From NCBI RefSeq assembly GCF_014839805.1, contig NC_051136.1:3100001-3164000 (forward strand): 64,000 bases of DNA, given 5' to 3'. A program made the translations under genes and the position numbers. Shown one piece after another: positions 22,990-33,949 of this stretch. The number at the start of each line of letters is the position of its first letter. Positions within the stretch are counted from its first letter, which is position 1. Source of the stretch: Manduca sexta (Eukaryota > Arthropoda > Insecta > Lepidoptera > Sphingidae). Under the pieces are notes generated by a model, which was not told the DNA's origin, made no database searches, and worked only from the letters and a program-made list of their open reading frames with translations.

Positions 22990-24115
22990 TAAACCCAGGC
23001 TATTGTATCATTGATGGAATCATATTCTATAATATAATTAACATTTAATTAAATTAAATTAACAATAATTAAGTGACGGTACTGTCCTCCGCTCGCGACG
23101 AAAAGCCAACAGGTTCACAACTAGCGGGTAAAGTTTAAAATTCAATCAATTTTGTGCTCCGCGGCGTCTATTCTCTGTTCAGGTGTTTTGTTCCTGTAAT
23201 TTCTCGCGTTCATTATTTTGTTTTTACCTTTCAACTGTGTTGATTCATGCAAATTAGTAATTTGTGAATTTTGCTCTTCAATTATTCATTATGGAATAAT
23301 TTTGGGTGCCGTGTAATAATATTAACTCTGAAGGAAGTTGCGACTTTCCCGCAGTTTCAACTCTCATGGTAGAATAGTTAGAATTATCAATCGATTAGTT
23401 AAGTAGATGTTTTGGATGTCAAATTCCATAATTTTTGTTTCTTGATATATGGGTAGATATTAATTAATATTTATGACGTAAAGTGGTTGGATACACCTAT
23501 GCATTAACAATAGAAATCAAAAATACAATAATTAAAGGATTAATAAAAGAAAAAAAGCGATTGGAATACGATTTCAGCTGGTCATTTCTATTTTAGTGAA
23601 TAGTAAAAAATTAATAAGCGTTTTTGAACTTTTTCGATTCTATCGATATGAATTTAAAAATGGGTCTTAACAGACGTATAAACAGACGGACACCGAAATT
23701 ATCCAAAAAGGGTTCCTTTCGCGATACGGAATCCTAAAACCATTGACAATAATGAATCCGAACAGACGGAACACCGATAACACCACACGTAGAGCATTAT
23801 TGTACCGCAAACGTGTTATATGTAACACTAATGGTCTAACTGCCTTATGTCTCGAATCTCTATTAACAGATTGTATTAATGGTTTTTCCTTACTGATTAT
23901 ATTTGGTATTGTGCATTACTGTTGAGGTTATATTCTTTCTGTTCCGTTAATGGGTTAAAAATATATTGTACACGGAGAATCTGAGTTAAGGTGTGAAATG
24001 CGTGATATTTTTGATCATGGCTTAATTGGAGTAGCGGGTATGAGAGAAAAAACAGATATTTTAAATATTTTTTGCTTATGTCCTGCCGTGTCAACACTAT
24101 AGGATTGTAATTTAA
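22990..24115. other. AT-rich stretch, nothing recognised
   Basis: No repeat family shared in the window, no RNA gene and no coding frame of note. Confidence 0.45.
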
Positions 24116-24119
24116 TACC

Positions 24120-24245
24120 CGGGTATGATAAATCCTTTTTTTAATCTTTATTTAACGACTATGTCGCTCCATATGTCGGTTTCACCGGTGTTCACTCACT
24201 ATTCACAATATTTTAATAAAAACCTAGCCCCTCCCGAAGCAAGAA
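24120..24245 (+). repeat. Family-J repeat
   Basis: Shares 'aatctttatttaacgac', 'atgtcgctcc', 'ggtgttcactcac', 'atattttaataa' and 'ctagcccct'-like blocks in the same order with 42357-42490. The two copies are about 18 kb apart in the same orientation. Class unknown. Confidence 0.65.
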
Positions 24246-24454
24246 TCAACAAAAAAAATATTTATAATGCCCACAATGACATGGAAAGTATAAGATCCAC
24301 TCCGCTCAAGCGCCAAGAATATTAATTATGAATTTCAATTTATCTTAACAATTCATTTTGAAAACTGTTTACTGCATGATTTAAAGCAATATGAAGTTTC
24401 TATATGGCTTTTGCAAATGAAAAAGAATTATTACTGTAGAAACGATACTACCAA

Positions 24455-24652
24455 AATCTAAACATACTATAAAACAAAGTTCCCTTTTCTGTCTGTATGT
24501 TGATATGATTTTCTAAACTTCTACTTCTAATTTTGAACGGATTTTATGGAATTTGGTATGGAGATAGTTTTAGACCCTGGGAAGGTTATAGGCCAGTTTC
24601 TATCTCGGGAAAATATAAAACGACCAAAGCCGCGAGCAATAGCTAGTCAACT
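24455..24652 (-). repeat. Family-L2 repeat
   Basis: The reverse complement of the sequence type at 36013-36230: 'acaaagttcccttttctgtc', 'aacggattttatggaatttg' and 'ggtatggagatagtttt', ending in a head 'aaagccgcgagcaatagcta'. One of three near-complete L2 copies here. Confidence 0.75.
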
Positions 24653-24949
24653 ATATACTGGCTTAATGATTTCATCGTAAATCGTTAAGTCCTTTGTGTT
24701 AAACAATATAAGAATCTAAAGAAGTTAAAATAAACGCGGAAGTGTAAAAGCCACTTTATTTTGCATCGGGACGCGATCAAAGCATTCATGTATCATGAAG
24801 AGTTGGAATAAAATCTCACTGCCATCGGTATGCGAGACACGCCGACGTTACAACGTATTGCACTTTTATAGAGCAGTATTCGCACTTGATGCGTTTAGAT
24901 AATTTTATTGTATTTTTATAGCCGTTCTATTGCGATTTTATTTTATTGC

Positions 24950-25178
24950 CTCAGTGGCGTTATTGTGTGCACAGTATGATATCCACTCTGAGATCTTCGT
25001 TCGAATCCTGGGTTGGGAAAGTTGATATTGTGTGTCTTGGCTGAATATAAAGCCAGGGTTCGAAACTTGTGCTCATTATGGTGATAGGCTTGGTCCCTAT
25101 CATGGTATGGAATTCACATAGCGAAAACTGTGCCTTAGTGGCACGTTTGCCTTTTGCCCTTTGGGATAAAAATATGTT
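24950..25178 (+). mobile_element. Family-E tRNA-derived SINE, full length
   Basis: The only plus-strand copy of family E: a tRNA-like head with 'gttcgaatcctgggttggg', the body 'ggtgataggcttggtccc', then the 'cctttgggataaaaata' 3' end. It is diverged from the minus copies. Confidence 0.65.
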
Positions 25179-25424
25179 TGTTTTTTTTATTGCCTACTTG
25201 ATCTAATGGCGATATAAGATATAGACTGTGGGCTGAGACATCAATGGTTCATTTTCTGGATTGAGCATCCTCGAGATATCAGGCAAGCGGCGCATCGTAA
25301 ATTCAAACCAAACATTTCAATTAGTAACAAGGGAGAAGTAACAGGAATAAGGTCAGTTAGAAGAAGAACATCAATGGCATAGTGGCGAAATGATAATTTT
25401 TTGAAAAGGAACCCGACAATATAA

Positions 25425-25752
25425 AAAGCGGCGATAGCTTAGTTGGTTGTGGAACGGTCTGCCAAGACGAATGTCCGCAGGTTCAAATACCAAGGGCACA
25501 CACATCTGATTTTTCTAAAAAATTATGTGTGTATTCTTTGTGAATTATCGCTCGCTTTAACGGTGACGGAAAACATCGTGAGGAAACCTGCATACCTGAG
25601 AAGTTCTCTATAGGAACTTCGAGGGTGTGTGAAGTCTACCAATCCGCACTAGGCCAGCGTGGTGGACTAAGGCCTACTCCCTCTCAGTAGTAGAGGAGGC
25701 CCGTGCTCAGCAGTGGGCAAGTATATAATACAGGGCTGATATTATTATTATA
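25425..25752 (+). mobile_element. SINE-A copy, full length
   Basis: Has the complete head 'gcggcgatagcttagttgg', B-box-like 'ggttcaaataccaag', 'aacggtgacggaaaacatcg', 'cagcgtggtggactaaggcc' and ATT tail. The TSD is obscured because the flanks are AT repeats. Confidence 0.85.
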
Positions 25753-25787
25753 TTATTATAATATATATAGATATATGCATAAATAAG

Positions 25788-25895
25788 GTCTGCAAATCGT
25801 TCTGATGATGATTAGATTCTTCATAAATTCTATATAAAGAGAAGCTGACAGGAATCTGGTTATAGGGTCCGTTCGCCACTGATTGGTATATTTGT
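25788..25895 (-). repeat. Family-K repeat
   Basis: Read plus, 'ggtctgcaaatcgttctgat' and 'tctggttatagggtcc' are the inverse of the plus copies at 26246, 39847 and 54875. It directly follows a SINE-A copy. Confidence 0.65.
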
Positions 25896-26245
25896 TATTT
25901 TCGCATAAAACATAGGTATGTTTAGACAGAACTCATACTCAAACGCCAAAAATAGCATAAGTAATGGACTGGGAAGTGGATGTTGCCAAACGTCTGGATT
26001 TCACTCCCGATTCAATTGATACTGCTATAAAATTTATGAGAAAATATTTCGGATACTAAAGTGATTGAGTCTTCCATTATTTTATGTTTTCTAAAATAAT
26101 TATGACATAGTTTATTAAGTCATGTTTAGTTTTAAGAGGTTGGAATGTTGTTTAGTAATTAAATATTCCTTCTTAATAAATCAACAAAATATCTTCAGTT
26201 TTTCTAATAGTAGGTACTAACATACGATTGATATCAACTTTAGTA

Positions 26246-26400
26246 GTGGCAAAGGGTTCATATAAGCCTCTTTAATAACCTATAAAATCTTATTATCATT
26301 AGAACGATTTACCGGCGGCATTCATGCATATTATTACTTAAAGCTTATGTCGAGTTCCCTTTTAGAAAATTTCACCTGACGCCACTAACCTTTAGCTAAG
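26246..26400 (+). repeat. Family-K repeat
   Basis: Blocks are 'ggcaaagggttcatataag', 'attatcattagaacgattt' and 'gcattcatgcatattatta', followed by 'gttcccttttagaaaatttc'. The family has five copies in this window and none shows coding capacity. Confidence 0.65.
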
Positions 26401-26404
26401 CACA

Positions 26405-27175
26405 TTAGGTTAGCTAAAGAAAAGTAAACAAACCATTCGTTTACCAATTCTATTTAAAATAAAATCTAGAATCTTCCACTCTCATCAATTCCAGTCCACA
26501 ATCAAAACTAACCCGTCACAACACAAAACAATTAGTAACTTTAACTCCGTAACTCAATCAAATAACTGGGTTACACGTTAACTGAAAATGGAATTAAAAA
26601 CGACAACGACTTCGCTCCATTACAAAATATTAATTGAACCTGAAAAATTAACGTTATTAACTGCATGTAACAGAATGTGACGGTAATTCCGCACTCGAAA
26701 TGAAAATAAATACGGCAAGATTTCAAGTAATTGTTTTTAATCAATTCCCCGCGGTTCCATTAAACGCTGCGATTCTGAATGCACTTGTGCACGCGTCCTT
26801 ACACACTGAAAGCAATTTAAGCAGAACACGATACTTGCATGTAAAAGTCGCCTTTTATTTCCATATGAGATTTTCAAATAATTGCTACTTTGTTGTCGAG
26901 GAAAATCTTTTGTGAGACTTTTTGTGTGTCCATTAACTCGTTTGTTGGTCTCGTTTTTTGTAAGAATGTCTGCTAAAATAAATTCAGAGTTGGTTTCGTG
27001 TTCTTTGCGACACGGGAAAACGTTGTTTTGAAAAATGTTAGGTAATTTCAGAGCTCTCTAATTATAATGTAAGATTTATGTTTCGGAATATTATTGTATA
27101 TTATATTATTATATATATAGATATTAGCTAAAATCAAAGTATAGTACTTATTCAGATTTTCTTTTATATAACTAC
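26405..27175. other. AT-rich stretch, nothing recognised
   Basis: A 71-codon frame at 26700-26915 shows no recognisable domain. No repeats were seen. Confidence 0.45.
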
Positions 27176-27177
27176 GG

Positions 27178-27405
27178 CAAAGTGACCCTACTACCCGAAT
27201 GATAAATGGAGTGGGTCCAATAGAATGTCGACTGACGAGAGATGATTACTCCTCGACAGTCGACATAATTATGTCAGCCTGTTGCAACCGGATATACACA
27301 GGCTGATCTAGCATCGCGCCACACTTACGTAAGCCACTGTGGCGGGTTTTGACACCTTGTGTTCGCTATCCGGGCGGATATAAAATATATTCTACCACCA
27401 GAAAC
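27178..27405 (+). repeat. Family-B repeat, most complete copy
   Basis: Order: 'gataaatggagtgggtccaa', the palindromic core around GTCGACTGACGAGAG...CTCGACAGTCGAC, 'gtcagcctgttgcaaccgg', 'ggcgggttttgacaccttgt', 'cgggcggatataaa' and 'ttctaccaccag'. Used here as the reference for other copies. The core palindrome could form a hairpin. A non-autonomous element is inferred; transposition mechanism unknown. Confidence 0.8.
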
Positions 27406-27409
27406 GATT

Positions 27410-27941
27410 ATTTGATGATGTTTATGTTGTGTCAAAAATTAAATGAGAAGATAGTAATTCTGGAGATGACAGTAACTGTCTGGATTTTCCAATTTAAAAC
27501 CCCAATTCCAGAAGCTTTTATCTTAGTATTTATTGACAAATAGATTCTGTTCTATTTTTAAATTTAAAATTAAATAAGAATATTCATTAATATATATCTT
27601 AAATATTCAATAACCAAATATCAAAATCAATGCCGTTAAGAATTCCTCCGTCAAAACGTCTCACAAAGACAATGAGTAGTCCCGGGGCTAAACGTAGTTC
27701 GGGAAGTTTGATACGCGAGTCGGGAAGCTGTTACAAGTTTCATCAAAATCGGTTCAGTGAGCCGCTATTACTTTTGGGCTTCGTTTTGTTCGCGACACGG
27801 TGTGTTCCAAGTTTTATGGTAAGCGGCCAATTTTACGGCCCATGATTTTGTCTGAATGTATAAATGAAAGTTCGGCGGTTAAGTTATGATATGCTTTTAT
27901 AGTGTACAGTGTTTTATTTGTATTTGGATTGAATATTTGAA
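27410..27941. other. Stretch without a recognised gene
   Basis: Includes 'ttcatcaaaatcggttcagt' near 27741, similar to the family-L core, within a 71-codon frame (27630-27845). A degraded family-L-type repeat is possible. Confidence 0.35.
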
Positions 27942-27951
27942 TACGTTGTCT

Positions 27952-28228
27952 ACTATTTTATAATATCAGCACTATATTATATACTTTCCCTTTACTGGAC
28001 ACGCGTTTCCTCTACTAGTGAGAGAGATTAGGCTTTAGTCCACCACGCTGGCCTTTTGCAGAATTTTCTTCACAATGTTTTCCTTCACATTAAAGCAAGC
28101 GATAATTCACAAAGAATACACACATAATTTAAGAAAAGTCAGGGTGTGTCCTTGGGATTTAAACCTGCAAACATTCGTTTTGACAGTCCGTTCCACACCT
28201 AACTAGGCTATCGCCGCTATTAACGCTT
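27952..28228 (-). mobile_element. SINE-A copy with 10-bp TSD
   Basis: Flanked by TACGTTGTCT at 27942-27951 and 28229-28238. On the minus strand it runs from 'ggcgatagcctagtt' through the B-box region to the 'tataatatagtgctgatatt' tail. About 50 bases shorter than others, with an internal deletion after the 'gccagcgtggtgg' block. Confidence 0.85.
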
Positions 28229-28239
28229 TACGTTGTCTG

Positions 28240-28688
28240 GTTACTAGTGAAAATAATAACTAAAAGTTATGTTGGTAATTGTGGGATAAAATTTTAGTCA
28301 TTCATAGCTCATGATCCAACATTACTCGCATTTGATGTTGAATCAATACTATATCTGCTGGAAAAATAACAATTCCAACAGCACCAACATCAACATTTCA
28401 TTCCATAAAATGCAATCCATATTCGCGATCCAAAAGTTAAATATTAACTTGAACAAATGAAAATCACGTAAAAGAACAGATAAAGCGAAGTTTAAACAGC
28501 GCTACAACACTGTACATTCGTGTATGAATAGAAATGAGAATTTAAAGGAATAATAAAATTTGCAATATCGAAGGATTGTCGAGAGCTGAATTTTTGTGGT
28601 GTAAGTAATTTTGTGATGTTTATAAGGATATGATTTAAATAAGGGTTTATTACATTTTTTTTCTTGTATAAAAATTTACGTTTTTTTT
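28240..28688. other. AT-rich stretch, nothing recognised
   Basis: No repeat, RNA gene or coding frame was recognised. Confidence 0.45.
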
Positions 28689-28689
28689 T

Positions 28690-29052
28690 CGGTGGCATAG
28701 TATATTACGCGTACGCGTTATGAACACTACTACCGCGCTGAGGTCCTGGGTTCGAATCCCGGGTCGGGACAAAAATACTTGTGACAGGGTTTTTCTAACA
28801 TAAAATTACTCAGTCGCAGCTCGGAGTCAGGAAGTTGGCGGTGGATACACCCATGCCCCGGAAAGCACGTAAAGCCGTTGTTCCTGCGCGTAATTAATCT
28901 CCGGTCATGTCGGATTACCGTCAGACTATGAGAGTGAAAGAACAGAGTGTACCAATGTATTGTGCAGACTTGTGCACTATAATATCTCCTGCGTACCTGA
29001 CTGATCTTAGTTGGCCGCCGTGGCTGAAATTCGGCTACTAGGGATTCATTCA
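28690..29052 (+). mobile_element. Family-F tRNA-derived SINE, full length
   Basis: The head carries 'ctgaggtcctgggttcgaat' with 'cccgggtcggg', a perfect B-box context. The body contains 'agtcgcagctcggagtcag', 'gaaagcacgtaaagccgttg', 'ggtcatgtcgga' and 'taatatctcctgcgtacctg'. It ends at 'gggattcattcattca', an (ATTC)n tail. Copies at 31205-31507 (minus) and 51535-51915 match the whole body. Confidence 0.85.
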
Positions 29053-29387
29053 TTCACATTTTACTTCCAAATTGTATTACAGACTACCTTATTACTTATT
29101 ACTACCTTACAGAATTGTTTTAAGCACATAATACCTCTTAGACTTTATAAGAATAATATAACGTAGAGACCAATTGTGAGCTCATCTGGCGATAAGCGAC
29201 GCCTACGACTGCCATCAAACTGTCAACATGACACAAGCCTCATGTATCGTGTATGTTTTCACTAGTCTTTGTCACTTTCAAAGTAAGTAAAAGTTGTTTG
29301 AGGTAAGTTTTTATCATCAGTATTTTAAGAAGTATATTAGTATGTACTGACATCGGTCGTAAATGCCTGTGCCTGAACGCATCGGGT

Positions 29388-29560
29388 GTAAGTTCCCGGG
29401 GACGGCCCAAGAAGCGTTGGCTTGACGTTCTCAGGGAAGATATGAGACTCCATGGTTTCACTGAGCGGGATGCAAAAGACCGGGCAAAAGTAAAGATCGC
29501 AGTAGGAAGGCGGAACCTGGCACCAAGGCCGGGTTGATCGCCAAGAAGAAGAAGATTAGT
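29388..29560 (+). pseudogene. C-terminal remnant of a second LINE ORF2 type
   Basis: Reads SRGRPKKRWLDVLREDM, then RLHGFTERDAKDRAKV and further basic residues to NLAPRPG and a stop TGA at 29535-29537, followed by an AAG-repeat tail. GRP.KRW.D.v.eDm is the recognised end of many insect endonuclease-reverse transcriptases. The frame is open upstream for a few dozen codons but loses resemblance before 29388. No catalytic domain remains. It differs from the EAYVQQ type. Confidence 0.75.
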
Positions 29561-30059
29561 ATGAACTGACTATTCTAATGGCATAAAAAACTTCACTATA
29601 TCTTATATAACTATATATAACTCTTGGCAAGTCTAAATGAAATGTAGACCAAAAATAGGCAATCTATCTTGGCAATCACCAAAATTCTGCAGCCATTTTG
29701 GCTAAAGTATTGCTATAGACGCTCTATATAACTGAAATTATGAGAGTAATTCATTCCCTTGAATATTGTAACAAATAAACAATAATAACTTTTATTGCTG
29801 CTATAAATTTGTAAATTTTGACTTGTTCGCTGTTTCAACTTCGGCCACGTACCGTTTTACGTTTCGCTGTAAGTGCATACGATTTTAGTGTTTCTGAAAA
29901 CAACTTTCGCATTTCTCTATGTTTTTATAGTTAAGATGTTTGAGAGTTTAATAATATAAAAGGTTTATGTTGTATGAGAATTCATGATATTTCGTTTATG
30001 TATCACTACTGATAGTTGAGGATAAGAATAAAAACTGTTACGTCAGTTTTAAAACGTTA

Positions 30060-30261
30060 CTCCCTTATTCATAGACGTTTTTTATGTAAGGACGGAGTAA
30101 AGCTGAGATAACAAGTATGTTTCTCAATGCTTATTGTTGTATCTCAGTATTAGCCAATGTCTATGCACTGCGAAGGCTGCCATGCCGTCAGCACTAAGAA
30201 ACAGACTTGTTATCACAGCTTTACTCCGTCCTTAGATAAAAAACATCTATGAATAAGGGGG
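30060..30261. mobile_element. 202-bp MITE with TTA target duplication
   Basis: TTA at 30057-30059 and 30262-30264. The TIRs are about 55-60 nt: one end CTCCCTTATTCATAGACG, the other (minus) CCCCCTTATTCATAGATG, continuing through 'aaggacggagtaaagctg' and 'gataacaag'. A 3-bp TTA duplication is typical of PIF/Harbinger elements, so this is a probable Harbinger-type MITE. The centre has 'tatctcagtattagccaatg'. Confidence 0.8.
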
Positions 30262-30563
30262 TTAGTCTTGTAGTTTGCTCAATCTTGGTTAACAATATAC
30301 AAAGTACGGGATATTTTTTCCTTTTTTAACTCAGTATCTGAATTCAAAGGATCAAAATCAAACTTTACAGATATTATACCATAGTTATAGGACTATTTTT
30401 TATTATTTACTAGATGTCTAATGTTTGTTATTAAACGAAACTAGAAACCTTTAATTTGGATTTTGGCCATTTTGTGCTCTCTTGAAATATTTTTCTAGAA
30501 AATGTACTGAATAGAATAAATAGTAAAATGCTATTTATTGCTGCATCTGTTCTAATTTATTAT

Positions 30564-30604
30564 TATTATGTTATACTTAATGTCTTATTAAGTATAACAT
30601 AATA
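30564..30604. repeat. Perfect 18-nt hairpin
   Basis: Arms 30564-30581 and 30587-30604 (TATTATGTTATACTTAAT and its complement) with loop GTCTT. AT-rich and short, so a chance or replication-slippage origin is plausible. Confidence 0.65.
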
Positions 30605-30609
30605 CAATT

Positions 30610-31200
30610 TTAGTTAGTTTCTAGTTATATATTCTTACATTATGTAATAGCATAATTTAACAATGTACGCATTACTTAAACGAATGTTGTGTACTCCTTT
30701 AAGTTGGTTGTGCATCAGAATGTGACCATCGTTATACTACTTCTGTAAAAAATTCAATGTATAATCTGCTGGAGAACCTTAATTTAAATAAATAAATAAT
30801 GCATCATACTTGCATTCAAGAATATCTTTATTATCCGCTGATAGCGAAGTGAAGTGGGTCACTGTACAATTACTGATAGTGGACAGCGCCACCTGTCGCC
30901 ATCGGGAAGAAATTAGATCAACGCAAATGATTGATCGCTCATTAGCCGGTTTACTTCTATAGTTTTATTTTAATTGTGTTGCACAGTTAGTATGTTTGTT
31001 TTTAGATATATTACGCATTATACAATATACATATATTAATATAGCTCTATATTTTAAAAGATTATTTTATATATTTTTATATATATCTTAAAAATATAAA
31101 ACATAAATAAAATTATTACCCTCGGATGCCGAGGTTCATGTATTATATATAATGATTATTCATATACTTTTTGTACTTACACATTAAAGTTAAGTAGAGA
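30610..31200. other. AT-rich stretch, nothing recognised
   Basis: Contains long T/A runs with 'atatattttt' motifs. No repeat family was seen. Confidence 0.45.
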
Positions 31201-31204
31201 ATTT

Positions 31205-31507
31205 ATTATATACAAGTGTGTGCGCAATACACAAGTGTACTCTCGGTTCCTTCACTCTCAGAGTCCGGTGAGACGACAATCCAACATGACCGGAGAAGGA
31301 TCAGGCGCAAAACCAAAGGCTTTACGTGCTTTTTGAGGCACGGGGATGTCACACCATCAACTTCTTAACTCCGAGTTGCGACTGAGTGGTTTTTAACATG
31401 GAAAAAACTAGTCACAATTATTTTTGGACCGACTCAGGATTCGAACCTAACAAGAGCCGATATACTCGAACCAATACGCATAACAACAACGCCACCGAGG
31501 CAGTCAG
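31205..31507 (-). mobile_element. Family-F/E composite SINE
   Basis: The body at 31205-31395 is family F (read plus 'ctctcagagtccggtgag', 'tttacgtgctttttgaggca'), but the head end 'ccgaggcagtc' is the one seen at family-E heads (for example 34900-35143). Families E and F may therefore share a tRNA head. Confidence 0.7.
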
Positions 31508-31837
31508 TACACAAATATCCTATAGGTGTATATGTATAATATAATAAACATGATACAGAAGTTAAATTACAGCCTGTTATTGTAACTTGAACCTAATATG
31601 ATTTGTTCAAGTGCCTAATATACGTTAACAATGTTCTTTCAAAAATGCGGTGCTTAAAACTTTGCCGCCGTCTATAATCCAATTGCTGCCAATATTACTG
31701 TTGAAGTAATCACTTTTTGATATCTAATAGTTCACGTTATTAGCAAAGTTTTGATGGTACATTATATCTTTTCTGCGTGTGGTTAAAATGTTGGTCTTGA
31801 TTTATGGAGGATTTGTGATGGATTCAACTCCTTGGTC

Positions 31838-32179
31838 TATATTATAATAATATCAGCCCTGTATTGTATACTGTCTCATTGTTGGGCATGGGCCTTCTCT
31901 ACTACTGAGAGGGATTAGGCCTTAGTTCACCACGCTGACCTAGTGCGGATTAGTAGACTTCACACACCCTCGAAAATTCCTATAGACAATTTCTCAGGTT
32001 TGAAGGTTTCCTCATGATGTTTTCCTTCACTATTAAAGCAAGCGATGATTTACAAAGAATACACACATAATTTCTTTTTAGAAAAGTCAGAGGTGTGTGC
32101 CCTTGGAATTTAACCTGCGGACATTCGTCTCGGCAGTCCGTTCCATAATTAACTAGACTATCGCCGCTTTATCCTCCTC
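31838..32179 (-). mobile_element. SINE-A copy with 10-bp TSD
   Basis: Flanked by CTCCTTGGTC at 31828-31837 and 32180-32189. On the minus strand it is full length, from 'agcggcgatagtctagtt' to 'atacagggctgatatt'. Confidence 0.9.
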
Positions 32180-32199
32180 CTCCTTGGTCAAGTAGCAGC

Positions 32200-33000
32200 A
32201 TAAGGGTCGGATCGAGAGGTCTTGGAGTCTTTTTTTATGTAGGGGCACAGCAAAATGACCCATTGTACTTGATGATAGGCGAAGTGGGATTCGGATAGTG
32301 GCCATTGACGTCAAATAATTACCTATCTTCAGTCATGCCAACCTCTATGAGTTCCGGTCCGCAACATTTTATTTGGGTTTTGTAAGGCGGTTCGCTGGAG
32401 ATAGGATCTCCCAGAAGGGATCTAAAGCAGGTAGACGGTTAGCCTTAAAAGGTATGTCCGATATATGAATTACAACGCCTTGTTCGGATTCCACATTTAT
32501 ATGGAATAAAGGCTCATGATGAAATGAATATCTTGGTACTTTTTAATAATACATGTTGTGTTAGCCTTTAAGTGGTTGTTGTTTCTTAATGGTGCCAAAT
32601 AATTTAAATTTGCTATGAGATGTGTAAACAACTGTTGGCTGACCTTAAATAAATAAATAAAAAAGTACTGAAGCGCCATTTTATCACCTCTAAAGAGGAG
32701 TTATAATGTGAGTTATTACAATATTTCTTAAGTAATCAAGTGTCATCGATTACTTTATAAGCGAATGTATTATTATACAATAATAACATACTTGTGCACA
32801 TATTACTGTAATGTGTTGTTGGTTGTTTTGAACACTTTTTTAATAAGACAAGCTTTGGACTGCGGCTTCCGACAAAAGTTTTTCCGAAATAAATATTGTC
32901 GTGAGATAAAAATTAGCTTATGTCCGAGCAATTATTTGCTGCTCGCAGTTACCTTTTCGTGCAAGATCTTTTCGGTATTACAATGGCCGGCATGATTAAT
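32200..33000. other. Mixed stretch with degraded repeats
   Basis: 32270-32340 has a faint family-B-like start ('gatgataggcgaagtgggat'). 32630-32665 ends in (AAAT)n after 'tgttggctgacc', resembling a LINE 3' tail. 'gactgcggcttccgac' at about 32860 resembles a family-L head. None is secure. Confidence 0.3.
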
Positions 33001-33004
33001 GGAT

Positions 33005-33200
33005 CCCTATTAGTGGACACCACGCTGGCCTAGTGCAGATTGGCAGACTTCAAACAGAGAAGTTAGCGGGTTTTCAGATCTCCTCACGAAATTATCCTTC
33101 ACTGTTAAAGTAACCGATAATTTATACATATAGGCCATCATAATTGTGACAACTGGCGAGAGGTGATCATCTCTCGTCAGTCGTCATTCTATCTGAACCC
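33005..33200 (-). mobile_element. SINE-A fragment joined to a family-B core
   Basis: 33005-33125 matches the SINE-A 3' half ('ccacgctggcctagtgcag', 'cttcactgttaaag'). 33139-33200 has the family-B core 'catctctcgtcagtcg'. Both are internal fragments, with neither set of ends. Confidence 0.55.
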
Positions 33201-33526
33201 AGTATATAAAAATGGAAAATATTTATAAGAAAAATAGTAATGGTTCAGAACTACTTAGCTGCTACTAGTTCCTTTAAGAATAAAACAGCTTAATATCTTC
33301 CCGGGGAAGTCGTAAACGTCGACTTAGGAACAAAGTCTAAAAATGGAAGGAAACATTCTGAGGAAGATGGTGAACATTGTTATACGCATAGCGTATCTAA
33401 AGGAAATTTTTGCATAGAAAATAAAATGTTTCACACCGATGTTCCCGACGGGATAGGATACTATTCTATTTGTGCGAAGCAGCAGTGATCTGGTTATATT
33501 GTAGCTATTGTTATTAAGGTGCATTA

Positions 33527-33845
33527 CCCCTCCCGCCGTGGCAATTTTTGTGCGCTCAGTCTTCACACCGAATGCATTTTACATTTGCTGCGGCCCTAGG
33601 CACACCGTCCAGGGTGTACCTCATGGTTTCAACTACACATTGAGGCCTATGAGGGCACACAAATATTTCCTGACCTTCTCCCCTTCGCCCATCCTAAGAA
33701 GGCTCCTTTTCCTTTCCCTACACTTCCCTTCCCAGATGCCCTTTTCCAAAAATTTTCCTACAGGGCCCTGCAGTCGCTCAGCCAGGGGATTCAAGTATTG
33801 CATTCGCAGGTTTCCTCCGGAAGTGACTGTGGTGTAGGAAAAAAA
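33527..33845 (+). mobile_element. Family-H poly(A) retroposon
   Basis: Flanked by an imperfect TSD, ATTAAGGTGCATTA at 33513-33526 against ATTAAGATGCAATTA at 33846-33860. Contains 'gcgctcagtcttcacaccg', 'gaggcctatgagggcac', a pyrimidine-rich centre and 'gcaggtttcctccgg', ending in an A run. The 109-codon frame here is repeat-derived. Confidence 0.8.
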
Positions 33846-33949
33846 ATTAAGATGCAATTAGGGTTGACAACTAATGTTTCACGAATAAGTGCGTTTCACT
33901 ACCAAGCAATGTTTTGTTATTTAAAGCTGTTGGGGGTAGTATATATTTT

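Noticed and set aside
28740..28772. Real tRNA gene on the basis of a perfect B box
   Set aside because: No cloverleaf acceptor or anticodon arms in the right places; the same head is followed by the family-F body in other copies, so it is a SINE head.
33508..33837. 109-codon plus-strand frame as a gene
   Set aside because: It lies almost wholly within the family-H copy bounded by the TSD at 33513-33526 and 33846-33860.
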